From contig JARLIT010000073.1 in the NCBI GenBank assembly GCA_031291575.1, forward strand, positions 32,645 through 96,644: a DNA stretch of 64,000 bases. The letters are read 5' to 3'. The notes beneath the pieces were generated by a model, which was not told the origin of the DNA, did not search any database, and saw only the letters and a program-made list of their open reading frames with translations. Origin of the DNA: Ancalomicrobiaceae bacterium. GTDB taxonomy: Bacteria > Pseudomonadota > Alphaproteobacteria > Rhizobiales > Ancalomicrobiaceae. Below are positions 57,001 to 63,917 of this stretch, one piece after another (the first letter of the stretch is position 1; every line of letters begins with the position of its first letter). The position numbers and the translations under genes were made by a program.

Positions 57001-57594
57001 TTAGAGCCCGCGCCGTCCCCGTCCGACGGCGCGGGCTAACATACTTGTCAGCTGCGCTTCCGAACGGGCAAAGCCGGCAACATCCGGCGACGACACGTTG
57101 AAGGTGACGCTCAGCGGCGACTGGCCGCTTGAGGCCATGACGCCGAGGCGTCCGTCGGCCCCTCGCCTCAGCGGCATCACCGCCTCGGCACCCGCCTCCC
57201 CCATCAGCCCGGTGCCACCGCCTTGAAGCGGGAAATAGCTCGGGCTCGACACGATGCCGCCCTCGGCGAACGGCTGGATGCGGCCGCCGGCGACCACACC
57301 GCCAGATCTCAGTCCGAAAATCGAGGAGAGAACGCCGGTCACCGTCTGGTTGATGCCGGATCCGATTGCATTGGAGATCGGGGCAAGCGCCGCGTTCAGT
57401 GTCCGGTCCGACAGATTGGTGGCAAGGCCGCGCAATACCGTGTCGAACTGCTTGCCCTGCACCACAGCGCCCTTGAAGGCGTCGGTGATCGACTTGCCGA
57501 AGGTGGTCGACAAGCTGTTCAGCCCGGTCATCGACTTCGTCAGCTGGTCGAACGTCTGGCTGGTATCGGCAAGGGTCGAGGTATCGGCGGTCAT
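57001..57594 (-). CDS. GTA gp11-like tape measure protein
   Basis: A 197-residue tape measure protein, as short as in RcGTA, consistent with a short particle tail. SITDAFKGAVVQGKQFDTVLRGLATNLSDRTLNAALAPISNAIGSGINQTVTGVLSSIFG is helical and hydrophobic; FAEGGIVSSPSYFPLQGGGTGLMGEAGAEAVMPLRRGADGRLGV is the Gly-rich block shared by tape measures. The ATG at 57594 overlaps the gp10.1 stop (ATGA). Confidence 0.9.
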   Translation of the reverse strand: MTADTSTLADTSQTFDQLTKSMTGLNSLSTTFGKSITDAFKGAVVQGKQFDTVLRGLATNLSDRTLNAALAPISNAIGSGINQTVTGVLSSIFGLRSGGVVAGGRIQPFAEGGIVSSPSYFPLQGGGTGLMGEAGAEAVMPLRRGADGRLGVMASSGQSPLSVTFNVSSPDVAGFARSEAQLTSMLARAVGRGRRGL

Positions 57595-57863
57595 GTCGGT
57601 GCTCCGTTCCATCGGGGACTGGGATCGTCCGGAAACGCCGCCCTCAGCCGATCGACCTCGGCACGCGACGGCGGGACGGCGCGATCGGGGTTGAGGCGGT
57701 GGTGCCGACCGCGAATCATCGCCGCCACCTCGATCGGCGTCGCCGCCCAGAAGGCCGACGGCGCGAGCCCGATTTCGCCGAGGCAGAGCGCCATGACATC
57801 GTCCCAGGGGAATGGCGGGCGCGGTTTCGGCTCAGACGCGGAGTTCGCTGCGCCTTGCGCCAC
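57591..57863 (-). CDS. GTA gp10.1-like tail assembly chaperone (TIGR02216/Phage_TAC type)
   Basis: A 90-residue protein if translation starts at the GTG at 57863. PFPWDDVMALCLGEIGLAPSAFWAATPIEVAAMIRGRHHR is the conserved core of the rcc01693-type chaperone encoded before the tape measure in GTAs. The GTG has no good ribosome site, and the frame stays open upstream through a 10-residue repeat (QSGPLGEQPS, QSGPLGAQSA, QSAPSSERVA) into the end of gp10, so the protein may instead, or also, be made as a -1 frameshift extension of gp10 (234 residues). Confidence 0.85.
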   Translation of the reverse strand: MAQGAANSASEPKPRPPFPWDDVMALCLGEIGLAPSAFWAATPIEVAAMIRGRHHRLNPDRAVPPSRAEVDRLRAAFPDDPSPRWNGAPT

Positions 57864-57870
57864 CCGTTCG

Positions 57871-57960
57871 CTCGACGGGGCGCTCTGCGCCGATTGAGCG
57901 CCTAGCGGGCCGCTTTGCGACGGTTGTTCGCCTAACGGGCCGCTTTGCGGCCCGGGGTAG
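57871..57960 (-). repeat. Three 30-bp tandem repeats plus candidate -1 frameshift site
   Basis: Copies start at 57871, 57901 and 57931 (plus-strand numbering); the last two share 18 of 19 bases in their core CCTAxCGGGCCGCTTTGCG, the first is degenerate. The gp10 stop lies in one copy. In the gp10 frame the heptamer C-CCG-GGC (minus strand, 57956-57950) fits X-XXY-YYZ, and GGGCCGC-AAA-GCGGCCC forms a 7-bp hairpin overlapping and following it. Confidence 0.55.
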
Positions 57961-58294
57961 GGCCCGCGCCCGCCTCCGGCGTGCCGCTCCCGGCAAATGT
58001 GACGGTCAGCAACCGCGCGGCGATATCGGCAAATCCGACCGCGCCGCCATCGGCACGCATGGCTGCCACCTCGTCGTCGCTGACCGGTTCTCCGGCGCCG
58101 CGCAGACCCGCCCCGACGATGCGGATCAGGTCGCGCGCCGACAGCCGACCCGACGAGAAACGGTCGCCGAGGGCAGCCAGATCGCCGGCCCCGAAGGTCG
58201 CTTCCAGTTCGGCAAGCGCGCCGAGCGTCAGGCAGAGGGTGTGGGGACGGCCGTCAATGATGGCCTCGATCTCGCCGCGTCTGAGGTTCGCCAT
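57932..58294 (-). CDS. GTA gp10-like protein
   Basis: A 120-residue protein of the GTA-gp10 family (tail assembly chaperone-like). NLRRGEIEAIIDGRPHTLCLTLGALAELEATFGAGDLAALGDRFSSGRLSARDLIRIVGAGLRGAGE is diagnostic. The C-terminus is a Gly/Pro-rich tail (GTPEAGAGPTPGRKAAR). Its ATG lies one base after the tail-tube stop. In siphophages the two genes between tail tube and tape measure often form a frameshift pair; see the repeat entry. Confidence 0.9.
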   Translation of the reverse strand: MANLRRGEIEAIIDGRPHTLCLTLGALAELEATFGAGDLAALGDRFSSGRLSARDLIRIVGAGLRGAGEPVSDDEVAAMRADGGAVGFADIAARLLTVTFAGSGTPEAGAGPTPGRKAAR

Positions 58295-58295
58295 G

Positions 58296-58709
58296 TCAGC
58301 CTGCCGTAAAGGTGATGGCGCCGGCCGATTCGAGCGCGATGTCGAAGGTCAGCTCGTTGTTGTGGTCGCCGACGTAGTCGAGCGAGGTGATCTGGAACGG
58401 TCCGGCGAGGATGCCCGAACCGGGCACGACGATCTGCCAGTTGGCCGCAGAACCGGCAAAGAACAGGCTCCGCACCGCAGCGTCTGACACCGACGACAGG
58501 AAGATGCCGGTGCCGGACAGCGCGCATTTGCGCACGCCGACGCCTCCGATCAGTTCCTGCCAGCGGTCGGGACTGTCGGCGTTGGTGGCATCGACCGCCG
58601 GGCTCGTCAGCGTGATGCGGCGGGAGCGGAGGCCGGCGACCGTCTGATAGGTCCCCGAGCCGGACGGATCGACCTTCAGCAGAAGGTCCTTGCCTTTCTG
58701 GGCTGTCAC
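58296..58709 (-). CDS. GTA gp9-like major tail tube protein (TP901-1 family)
   Basis: A 137-residue tail tube subunit. QKGKDLLLKVDPSGSGTYQTVAGLRSRRITLTSPAVDATNADSPDRWQELIGGVGVRKCALSGTGIF is a textbook TP901-1/GTA tail protein, and ILAGPFQITSLDYVGDHNNELTFDIALESAGAITF closes it. Translation starts at a GTG with GAGGAG nine bases upstream. A repeat-containing gap of about 120 bases separates it from gp8, so it may be expressed at a separate level. Confidence 0.92.
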   Translation of the reverse strand: MTAQKGKDLLLKVDPSGSGTYQTVAGLRSRRITLTSPAVDATNADSPDRWQELIGGVGVRKCALSGTGIFLSSVSDAAVRSLFFAGSAANWQIVVPGSGILAGPFQITSLDYVGDHNNELTFDIALESAGAITFTAG

Positions 58710-58762
58710 GAAAGCGACTCCTCAAATGGCGTTGGCGGCGTCCAATAGGACGCGCATAAGGC

Positions 58763-58832
58763 GCTCTATCTTTTTGATTCTAGAGCATCTTATCTGCGGC
58801 AGCGGACTCCGGCTGGACGCAGGAAGCTCTAG
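58763..58832. repeat. Dispersed palindromic element with AGAGC arms
   Basis: GCTCTA (58763-58768) and TAGAGC (58781-58786) flank TCTTTTTGATTC, and a further CTAGAGC (58780-58786)/GCTCTAG (58826-58832) pair closes a larger stem that includes the gp8 stop codon. TAGAATCAAAAAGATAGAGC-like strings are, from memory, common dispersed intergenic repeats in Rhizobiales genomes. A related GCGCTCTAG occurs at 60331-60339. Confidence 0.5.
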
Positions 58833-59239
58833 CCGGTGGGTTCGGTGAGGGCGACGAAGCGCAGGGCGGTCTCGGTAGCGATGCGGTCCTTGGCGGCGCG
58901 GGCATCGCTTGCCTCCAGATAGAGGCGGACAACGCGATGGCCGGCGAGCGTCGGAGCGGCATCGTCGAGCAGCGCGACAACGCGGTCGGCGATCGTCAGC
59001 GCTTGGCGTTTGCCGCCCGACTTCGACCAGACGCGCACGGTGAACCGGTGCTCTTCGAGCGGTGCGCCGAGCCCGTCGCGGCGACGGCTGACGATTTCGT
59101 CCAGCGAGACGAAGGGAACAGCGGCGTCTCTTGGAGCGCCGTCGTAGATGCGGGCGGCCCCGATCGCTGCGGTCAGCGACGCGTCGGCCGAGAGCAGTGC
59201 CTTGATCGCTGACTGCAGCGCCAGGACGGCGGAGATCAT
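58829..59239 (-). CDS. GTA gp8-like tail terminator (DUF3168)
   Basis: A 136-residue DUF3168 protein: VLALQSAIKALLSADASLTAAIGAARIYDGAPRDAAVPFVSLDEIVSRRRD is the family start and EEHRFTVRVWSKSGGKRQALTIADRVVALL its core. It caps the tail tube and joins it to the head. The ATG overlaps the gp7 stop by four bases. The stop codon lies inside the arm of a dispersed repeat, so the last few residues may have been shaped by the repeat's insertion. Confidence 0.9.
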   Translation of the reverse strand: MISAVLALQSAIKALLSADASLTAAIGAARIYDGAPRDAAVPFVSLDEIVSRRRDGLGAPLEEHRFTVRVWSKSGGKRQALTIADRVVALLDDAAPTLAGHRVVRLYLEASDARAAKDRIATETALRFVALTEPTG

Positions 59240-59562
59240 CTGAGCTCCTCCTCGGCTTCGATGGTGAGAAAGCGCTTGTCGCTCCCAGCATCGAGCGTCG
59301 CCACGATGCGGAAAACGCGGGTATCGAGGCGCAGGCGGTTCGAGCTGGTGACATCGCCACGCCAGCGGATGGTGATGCGCCAGCGGGCGACGCCCTCCAT
59401 GCGGCCTGCCGCATCGCGCTCCTCGGCGCCGATCGGCTCGATGGCGCCCCAGACGGTTGCGACCTCTGTCCAGACATCGCTGCCGTCGGTGGCGAGGGAG
59501 GCGGCATCGAGGGCCATGCGGCGGTTGAGCCGCCCGATCGGCGGCCGGGCAAGCGGGCTCAC
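59236..59562 (-). CDS. GTA gp7-like head closure protein
   Basis: A 108-residue head-tail joining protein. RPPIGRLNRRMALDAASLATDGSDVWTEVATVWGAIEPIGAEERDAAGRMEGVARWRITIRWR matches the phage head-closure (SPP1 gp16-like) family, including the RxxIxxRWR strand. It starts at a GTG that overlaps the gp6 stop (GTGA) and overlaps gp8 at its end, so gp6-gp7-gp8 are translationally coupled. Confidence 0.9.
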   Translation of the reverse strand: MSPLARPPIGRLNRRMALDAASLATDGSDVWTEVATVWGAIEPIGAEERDAAGRMEGVARWRITIRWRGDVTSSNRLRLDTRVFRIVATLDAGSDKRFLTIEAEEELR

Positions 59563-60140
59563 GTGAGCCTCAACACGCGGTAGGGGGCGATCAGCGCCTC
59601 GAAGCCGGGCGCAACGGAGGCCGGCACCGTGCCGATGGCGGTCGCGTCGCGGAATTCGTACCAGCGGGCGACGAGCACCATGATGGCGAGGCGCAAGGGC
59701 TGCGGCACGGCAACGCCCGAGGCGCCGTAGCCGGCGGTGACGTCGATCTCGATGCCGTTCAACGGTTCGCCGGGCTTTACCGTTGCCGGCGAGGCCTTCA
59801 ATCTCAGCCGCGCCGGAATCGAAGCGATATCGACTTGGTACTTGGCGGCACTGAGCGTCACCGGTTCGCCGACCGAGTCGTAGACGATCACCTCGTCGAC
59901 CGACTGCAATGGCGTCACCGGCAGAGCGATCTCGCCGCTGTCCGGCCAGTCGTCACGATAGATGCGCCAGGATTGGGTGATCAGCACACGGCGGGTCGCC
60001 GCCTCGACGTGGACGCGCGCGGCGGTGATGAGCGCACCGATGAGATCGTCGTCATCAGCGATCTCGACCTTCAGATGGGCCTTGGCTTCGGCGAGAAGCA
60101 CCGGTTCGGTGGCCGGCGGCGAAATGAGCGCGGCTGTCAT
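59559..60140 (-). CDS. GTA gp6-like head-tail adaptor
   Basis: A 193-residue connector of the HK97 gp6/YqbG group, which sits below the portal. PVLLAEAKAHLKVEIADDDDLIGALITAARVHVEAATRRVLITQSWRIYRDDWP is the helical N-terminal core, and LRLAIMVLVARWYEFRDA the C-terminal helix. AGGAAGG precedes the ATG. It is the first gene after the structured gap that follows the capsid gene. Confidence 0.9.
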   Translation of the reverse strand: MTAALISPPATEPVLLAEAKAHLKVEIADDDDLIGALITAARVHVEAATRRVLITQSWRIYRDDWPDSGEIALPVTPLQSVDEVIVYDSVGEPVTLSAAKYQVDIASIPARLRLKASPATVKPGEPLNGIEIDVTAGYGASGVAVPQPLRLAIMVLVARWYEFRDATAIGTVPASVAPGFEALIAPYRVLRLT

Positions 60141-60192
60141 GGAATGCCTTCCTGGAATGATGTCTTGGGCCAGTCTCAGCGGAAGAAAAGAC

Positions 60193-60222
60193 GCGGCCCG
60201 CCGGAAGGGAGCGGCGGGCCGC
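60193..60222 (-). terminator. Probable attenuating terminator between capsid and adaptor genes
   Basis: GCGGCCCGCCG (60193-60203) and CGGCGGGCCGC (60212-60222) form a perfect 11-base-pair GC stem with an 8-base loop; on the minus strand it is followed directly by GTCTTTTCTTCC. Position, stem and T-rich tail fit an intrinsic terminator that would leave capsid mRNA in excess. Confidence 0.65.
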
Positions 60223-60296
60223 GAGGAACGGCGCCTTCTCGGCCGGGAGGGAGAGCCGGGGCGCGCCGAACGTCAGGCCGCGGATCAGAGCGCGAT

Positions 60297-60322
60297 GCTG
60301 TCACATGGAAGCATGTGACAGC
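60297..60322. repeat. Perfect 11-bp inverted repeat
   Basis: GCTGTCACATG, loop GAAG, CATGTGACAGC. It lies between the capsid-proximal palindrome and the terminator-like stem. No T-run follows on the minus strand, so a protein-binding site or a repeat-element arm are both possible. Confidence 0.55.
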
Positions 60323-60361
60323 TGAATCAGCGCTCTAGGCCTTTGATAGAGGAGTGATTCA

Positions 60362-60400
60362 GATTTCAGATGGATCGCCACAGCGATTCCATCTGAAATC
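60362..60400. repeat. Long palindromic element just after the capsid gene
   Basis: GATTTCAGATGG-ATCGC, loop CACA, GCGAT-T-CCATCTGAAATC: a 17-base-pair stem with one bulged T, starting 8 bases after the capsid stop on the minus strand. It looks like a dispersed Rhizobiales palindromic repeat and may protect the 3' end of the capsid mRNA. Confidence 0.55.
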
Positions 60401-60408
60401 ATCCCGCT

Positions 60409-61677
60409 TTAGCTGGCGGCGAACTTCAGAAGCTTGATGGCGCTGAAATCCTGCATGCCGCCGCCGACGCGCTTGGTCGTGTAGAAGAGGACGAAGGGCT
60501 TGGCGGAGTAGGGATCGCGCAACAATCTGAGCCCGATGCGGTCGACCACCAGGTAGCCGCGCTGAAAGTCGCCGAAGGCGATCGACAGCGAATTGGCGGC
60601 GATCGCCGGCATGTCCTCGGCCTCGACGAGCGGGAAGTTCATCAGCGAGGCTTGGCCGCCGGCAAGCACCGGAGGTTGCCAGAGGTAATGGCCCTGGCTG
60701 TCCTTCAACTGCCGGATGGCCGACTGCACCTTGCGGTTCATCACCCAGGTGGCGTTCTGCCGGTAGCCGGCCTTCAGCGTGTAGACGAGGTTCAGCAGTA
60801 CGTCGGACTGGTTCGACGCCGGGAAGGCGCCCGCGGCGCCAGTGGCGACGTAGCCGAGATTGCCCCACGACCAGCTGTCGTCGGACACCGTCGTATAGGC
60901 GAGGAAGCCCTTGGGCTTGTTGGTGCCGTCGCCGTTGACGAAGGCCGCACCTTCCTGCTCGGCGAACAGCGTATCGATTTCGCCGGCGAGCCAGGTCTCG
61001 ATGTCGACGACGGAATCGTCCAACAGCGCCTGGGTTGCCGACGGCATGGCGTAGAGTTCCATCGTCGGGAATACCAATTGCTGCAGCGGCGGCGAGGCGG
61101 TCGCGGTGTTGACGGCAGTCGTCTCGGCCACCCAACCGCCAGCCGGGCCGGTCGCCGAATAGGCCTTCTGGAAGGTCGGGGAGGAGACCTGGCGATTGCC
61201 GGCGATGGCGCGGATCGGCGAGATCTGCCCGAGACGGCGCATGATGAAGGTCTCGACCTCGGTCGGAACGGTGTAGCCGCCATCGGTACCGGAACCGACC
61301 GACAGCGCCTTTTCTTCGAGCCGGCGCAGGTTCGTCTCCTGGCCGCCGCGCATGTAGGCCTCGAAGGCGGCCTTGTGCTCGAGACCGGCGGCGGAGCGCA
61401 ACGCCGGGGCATCGCCCGACAGCCGCGGTCGCGCCTGCTTCAGCACGAGTTCGTCCATCTGGCGCTTCTGTTCGGTCATCACCTGTTCGAGGCGATCGAC
61501 CTTGTCGACGGTGACGACGTCGGCCGAACCGCGGCGCTCGATCTCGGCGAGGCGGCGGTCGTTGTCGGCCTTGAACGCCTCGAACTGGTACATGAATTCG
61601 GCATAGGCCGCGCCGGCATCATTGCCGCGGTAGACTGCGGACTTGACCTCGGGGGCACGGTGGGGAGCGGGAACCAT
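60409..61677 (-). CDS. GTA gp5-like major capsid protein (HK97 fold)
   Basis: A 422-residue HK97-type capsid protein. The N-terminal third is a charged helical scaffold or delta domain (FEAFKADNDRRLAEIERRGSADVVTVDKVDRLEQVMTEQKRQMDELVLKQARP), expected to be removed by the protease. Mature-domain landmarks are GGYTVPTEVETFIMRRLGQISPIRAIA, LYAMPSATQALLDDSVVDIETWLAGEID, FVNGDGTNKPKGFL, NATWVMNRKVQSAIRQLKDSQGHYLW and FGDFQRGYLVVDRIGLRLLRDPYS. A very good ribosome site (AAGGAG) precedes the ATG, fitting the need for many copies. Hairpins follow the stop. Confidence 0.95.
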   Translation of the reverse strand: MVPAPHRAPEVKSAVYRGNDAGAAYAEFMYQFEAFKADNDRRLAEIERRGSADVVTVDKVDRLEQVMTEQKRQMDELVLKQARPRLSGDAPALRSAAGLEHKAAFEAYMRGGQETNLRRLEEKALSVGSGTDGGYTVPTEVETFIMRRLGQISPIRAIAGNRQVSSPTFQKAYSATGPAGGWVAETTAVNTATASPPLQQLVFPTMELYAMPSATQALLDDSVVDIETWLAGEIDTLFAEQEGAAFVNGDGTNKPKGFLAYTTVSDDSWSWGNLGYVATGAAGAFPASNQSDVLLNLVYTLKAGYRQNATWVMNRKVQSAIRQLKDSQGHYLWQPPVLAGGQASLMNFPLVEAEDMPAIAANSLSIAFGDFQRGYLVVDRIGLRLLRDPYSAKPFVLFYTTKRVGGGMQDFSAIKLLKFAAS

Positions 61678-61763
61678 GGCAACTCCTTGGAACTCGGGGT
61701 GGGAACTCGGGGCAGGGGATGGGCGAGACAGGGACGGATGCGAGCATCGACGGGTGATACCGC

Positions 61764-62426
61764 TCACCTGCCGGGGGAAACGCGCGCGGAAAGCCGACGG
61801 AACAGTTGCGACAGCCGGCGGTCCTCCTCGGCGTCGAGGCCGGCGAACGGCCAGTCTGCAGCGGCGGACAGCGCGGACGAGCCGATTGCGGCGGCGGCTT
61901 TCACGCTGGCCACACGGGCGGCGGGTTGCATGGGGAAGGTGACGACCGAAATCTCCCAGAGATCGACCTCGGTGAGCCGGCGGATGCCGGACTTGGCGTC
62001 GCTGCGGCCCTTCACCGTCTTGAAGCCGATGGAAAGGCCATCGATGACGCCGGCCCGCATCATCGCCAGGACCTCGCGAGCCCGGGCAATCTCCGGCATC
62101 AGTTGCCCGACCACGAACAGGCCCTTCGCCGTCTCGCGGATGTCGAGCCAGCGTCCGATCGGCTCGGCCGGATCGTGCTGGTAGAGCATCTTCACGCCGC
62201 TCACGCCGCGACGGCTGAGCGAGACGAGGAATGCGCCGCGCTCGACAATGTCGTGGCTCATGTCCTCGACGCCGAACAGGCTGGCGTAGCCGGAGAACTC
62301 GCCGTCGGCGGAGACGGTCGCCGCTTCCGCCTCCGCGCGCTTTCGCTCCGGCGCCGAGAGGAGGCAGCTGGACACCATGCGGGAAACGGGGCCCCGGCCG
62401 GGATCGATGCGGGCAGCTTCTGTCAT
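61764..62426 (-). CDS. GTA gp4-like prohead protease (HK97 family)
   Basis: A 220-residue maturation protease. FSGYASLFGVEDMSHDIVERGAFLVSL is the family entry, KMLYQHDPAEPIGRWLDIRE carries the catalytic His and AGVIDGLSIGFKTVKG the Ser. TEVDLWEISVVTFPMQPAARVASVKA closes the fold. The start could lie 16 codons later. The gene begins 10 bases after the portal stop with GAGG in between. It should cut the delta domain of the capsid protein. Confidence 0.92.
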   Translation of the reverse strand: MTEAARIDPGRGPVSRMVSSCLLSAPERKRAEAEAATVSADGEFSGYASLFGVEDMSHDIVERGAFLVSLSRRGVSGVKMLYQHDPAEPIGRWLDIRETAKGLFVVGQLMPEIARAREVLAMMRAGVIDGLSIGFKTVKGRSDAKSGIRRLTEVDLWEISVVTFPMQPAARVASVKAAAAIGSSALSAAADWPFAGLDAEEDRRLSQLFRRLSARVSPGR

Positions 62427-62436
62427 CGGCGCAACC

Positions 62437-63825
62437 TCACGGTTCGATGTCGTCGGCGGCGGGGCCGTCGACCGATCCGGCCTCGCTGCCGCTGGCAACC
62501 GTTGCGGGATCCGCCTCAAGAGGCGTGAACTCGGCATCCGGCGGCAGCCCGAAGGCGCCCCCATCACCCTGCCCTGTCGCCGGGCCAGCAGCCGCCGGCA
62601 CCGTCGGGGGGCGCGGGCCGTAGCCGACCGCGGCCCGCTTTTCGTCGTCGGAGAGGAACGCCGCGGCATCGACCCGGCGCCACAACTGGTCGCGGTCGGT
62701 GGCCAGCGCCTCGATCTGGTCTGAGTCAAAGGCGAGCCGCAGCCCGGGTCCGAAGGCAGGATCGAGCCAGGTGCCGAGCGCCTGGGCGGTGCGGGAGATG
62801 AGCGGCAGCACGGTGGAGCGCCAGAACGCCCGGTTGGCCTCGGCGTAATTGGCGTGCGTCAGATCGCCGGGAATGCCGAGGATCATCGAGGGCACGCCGA
62901 AGGCGAGCGCGATCTCGCGGGCGGCATCCCGTTTCGCCTCGATGAAGTCCATGTCCTTCGGGGACAGTCCCATCGATTTCCAGTCGAGCCCGCCTTCGAG
63001 GAGAAGCGGCCGGCCGGCATTGCCGGCGCCTTGGAAGCCGTCTTCGAGCTCCTTCTTCAGCCGGGAAAACTGCTCGTCCGACAGGTTGGAGCCGTCCTTC
63101 GATTGGTAGACGAGGGCGCCGGAGGGCCGCGCCGAATTGTCGATCAGCGACTTCGCCCAAGCCGAGGCCGAATTGTGCACGTCGAGCGACACCTGGGCCG
63201 CCTCGATCGGCGCCATGCCGTAGTAGTCGTTCAAGGGGTGGAACAGGTTGAGGTTGAGGATCGGCCGAATGGGAGCCGCATTGGCAGAAAAGCGCACCGA
63301 GCGCTCGCCGACCGTATAGTCCCAGGCCTCGGGCCATCCCTCCGCCCCCGGCACGACCTTCACCCGGTCGGGCCTCAGGCAATAGAGTTCGCGCACGGTT
63401 TCGCCGACGGCGACGGCCTCGATGTAGGCGTTGCCGGAGACAAGCAGGTGGCCGTAAAGTTCCTCCAGGAACTCGGCTCCGGACTGGCGCGGGTTGGGTC
63501 TGGCGAGCAGATCGAGAAGGGAATGGCGGTCAAGTTCGTGCCGGCCCTGGTAGAGGAGCCAAGGCACCGAGGAGGCAGCCTCCGAGATCAGCCGGACGCA
63601 GCGGTAGACAATCGGGTTCCTGGCGTAGCCCTCGCGGGCGAGCCCGGCATAGTCGCGCGGCGTCCAGACCGGCCGGCCGACAAAATGCAGCGAGATGAGT
63701 GGCCCGGCCTTGGAGGACTTCGCCTCGGCCGGTTGCAGCGACGCGGCAGCGGGGAGCGGCGGCGGCGAGCCATGCGGCCGCGAGCCGGGGACGACCCAGC
63801 GGCGCAACAAGTCGAATGGGGGCAT
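62437..63825 (-). CDS. GTA gp3-like portal protein
   Basis: A 462-residue HK97-family portal protein, the DNA gate of the head. YARNPIVYRCVRLISEAASSVPWLLYQG, LLDLLARPNPRQSGAEFLEELYGHLLVSGNAYIEAV, HPLNDYYGMAPIEAAQVSLDVHNSASAWAKSLIDNSARPSGAL and LALAFGVPSMILGIPGDLTHANYAEANRAFWR are all diagnostic. The C-terminus is a low-complexity Pro/Gly/Ala tail. The gene normally follows a terminase large subunit gene; here only 92 bases separate it from a divergent aldo/keto reductase gene. The ribosome site is weak (GAAAG). Confidence 0.94.
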   Translation of the reverse strand: MPPFDLLRRWVVPGSRPHGSPPPLPAAASLQPAEAKSSKAGPLISLHFVGRPVWTPRDYAGLAREGYARNPIVYRCVRLISEAASSVPWLLYQGRHELDRHSLLDLLARPNPRQSGAEFLEELYGHLLVSGNAYIEAVAVGETVRELYCLRPDRVKVVPGAEGWPEAWDYTVGERSVRFSANAAPIRPILNLNLFHPLNDYYGMAPIEAAQVSLDVHNSASAWAKSLIDNSARPSGALVYQSKDGSNLSDEQFSRLKKELEDGFQGAGNAGRPLLLEGGLDWKSMGLSPKDMDFIEAKRDAAREIALAFGVPSMILGIPGDLTHANYAEANRAFWRSTVLPLISRTAQALGTWLDPAFGPGLRLAFDSDQIEALATDRDQLWRRVDAAAFLSDDEKRAAVGYGPRPPTVPAAAGPATGQGDGGAFGLPPDAEFTPLEADPATVASGSEAGSVDGPAADDIEP

Positions 63826-63917
63826 GAGGAGACTTTCGAGCTGGAAATTTGCCGGATCAGGTCCATGTATTGCCGCAACGGGCGACAGGCGGATTTCCGC
63901 CTCTTTGGGAGATAACG

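Larger units (their letters stand above)
47710..63825 (-). mobile_element. Gene transfer agent (RcGTA-like) structural cluster with tail fibre and lysis-like genes
   Basis: All genes are on the minus strand, in the order portal, protease, capsid, adaptor, head closure, tail terminator, tail tube, gp10, gp10.1, tape measure, distal tail (DUF2460), hub (DUF2163), NlpC/P60 peptidase, TIM-barrel baseplate protein, DUF2793 fibre, small tail protein, holin-like protein and two spanin candidates. From portal to gp15 this is the Rhodobacter capsulatus GTA order. No integrase, repressor, replication gene or terminase is present, and the small DUF2460/DUF2163/gp10 proteins are GTA-specific, so I favour a domesticated GTA over an ordinary prophage. 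Confidence 0.88.

Noticed and set aside
57871..57960. CRISPR-like repeat array
   Set aside because: Three 30-bp tandem units have no spacers and lie within the gp10/gp10.1 coding overlap.
47710..63825. Ordinary temperate prophage
   Set aside because: No integrase, repressor, replication or terminase gene, and the gene content from portal to gp15 is GTA-specific; degraded prophage remains a lesser alternative.
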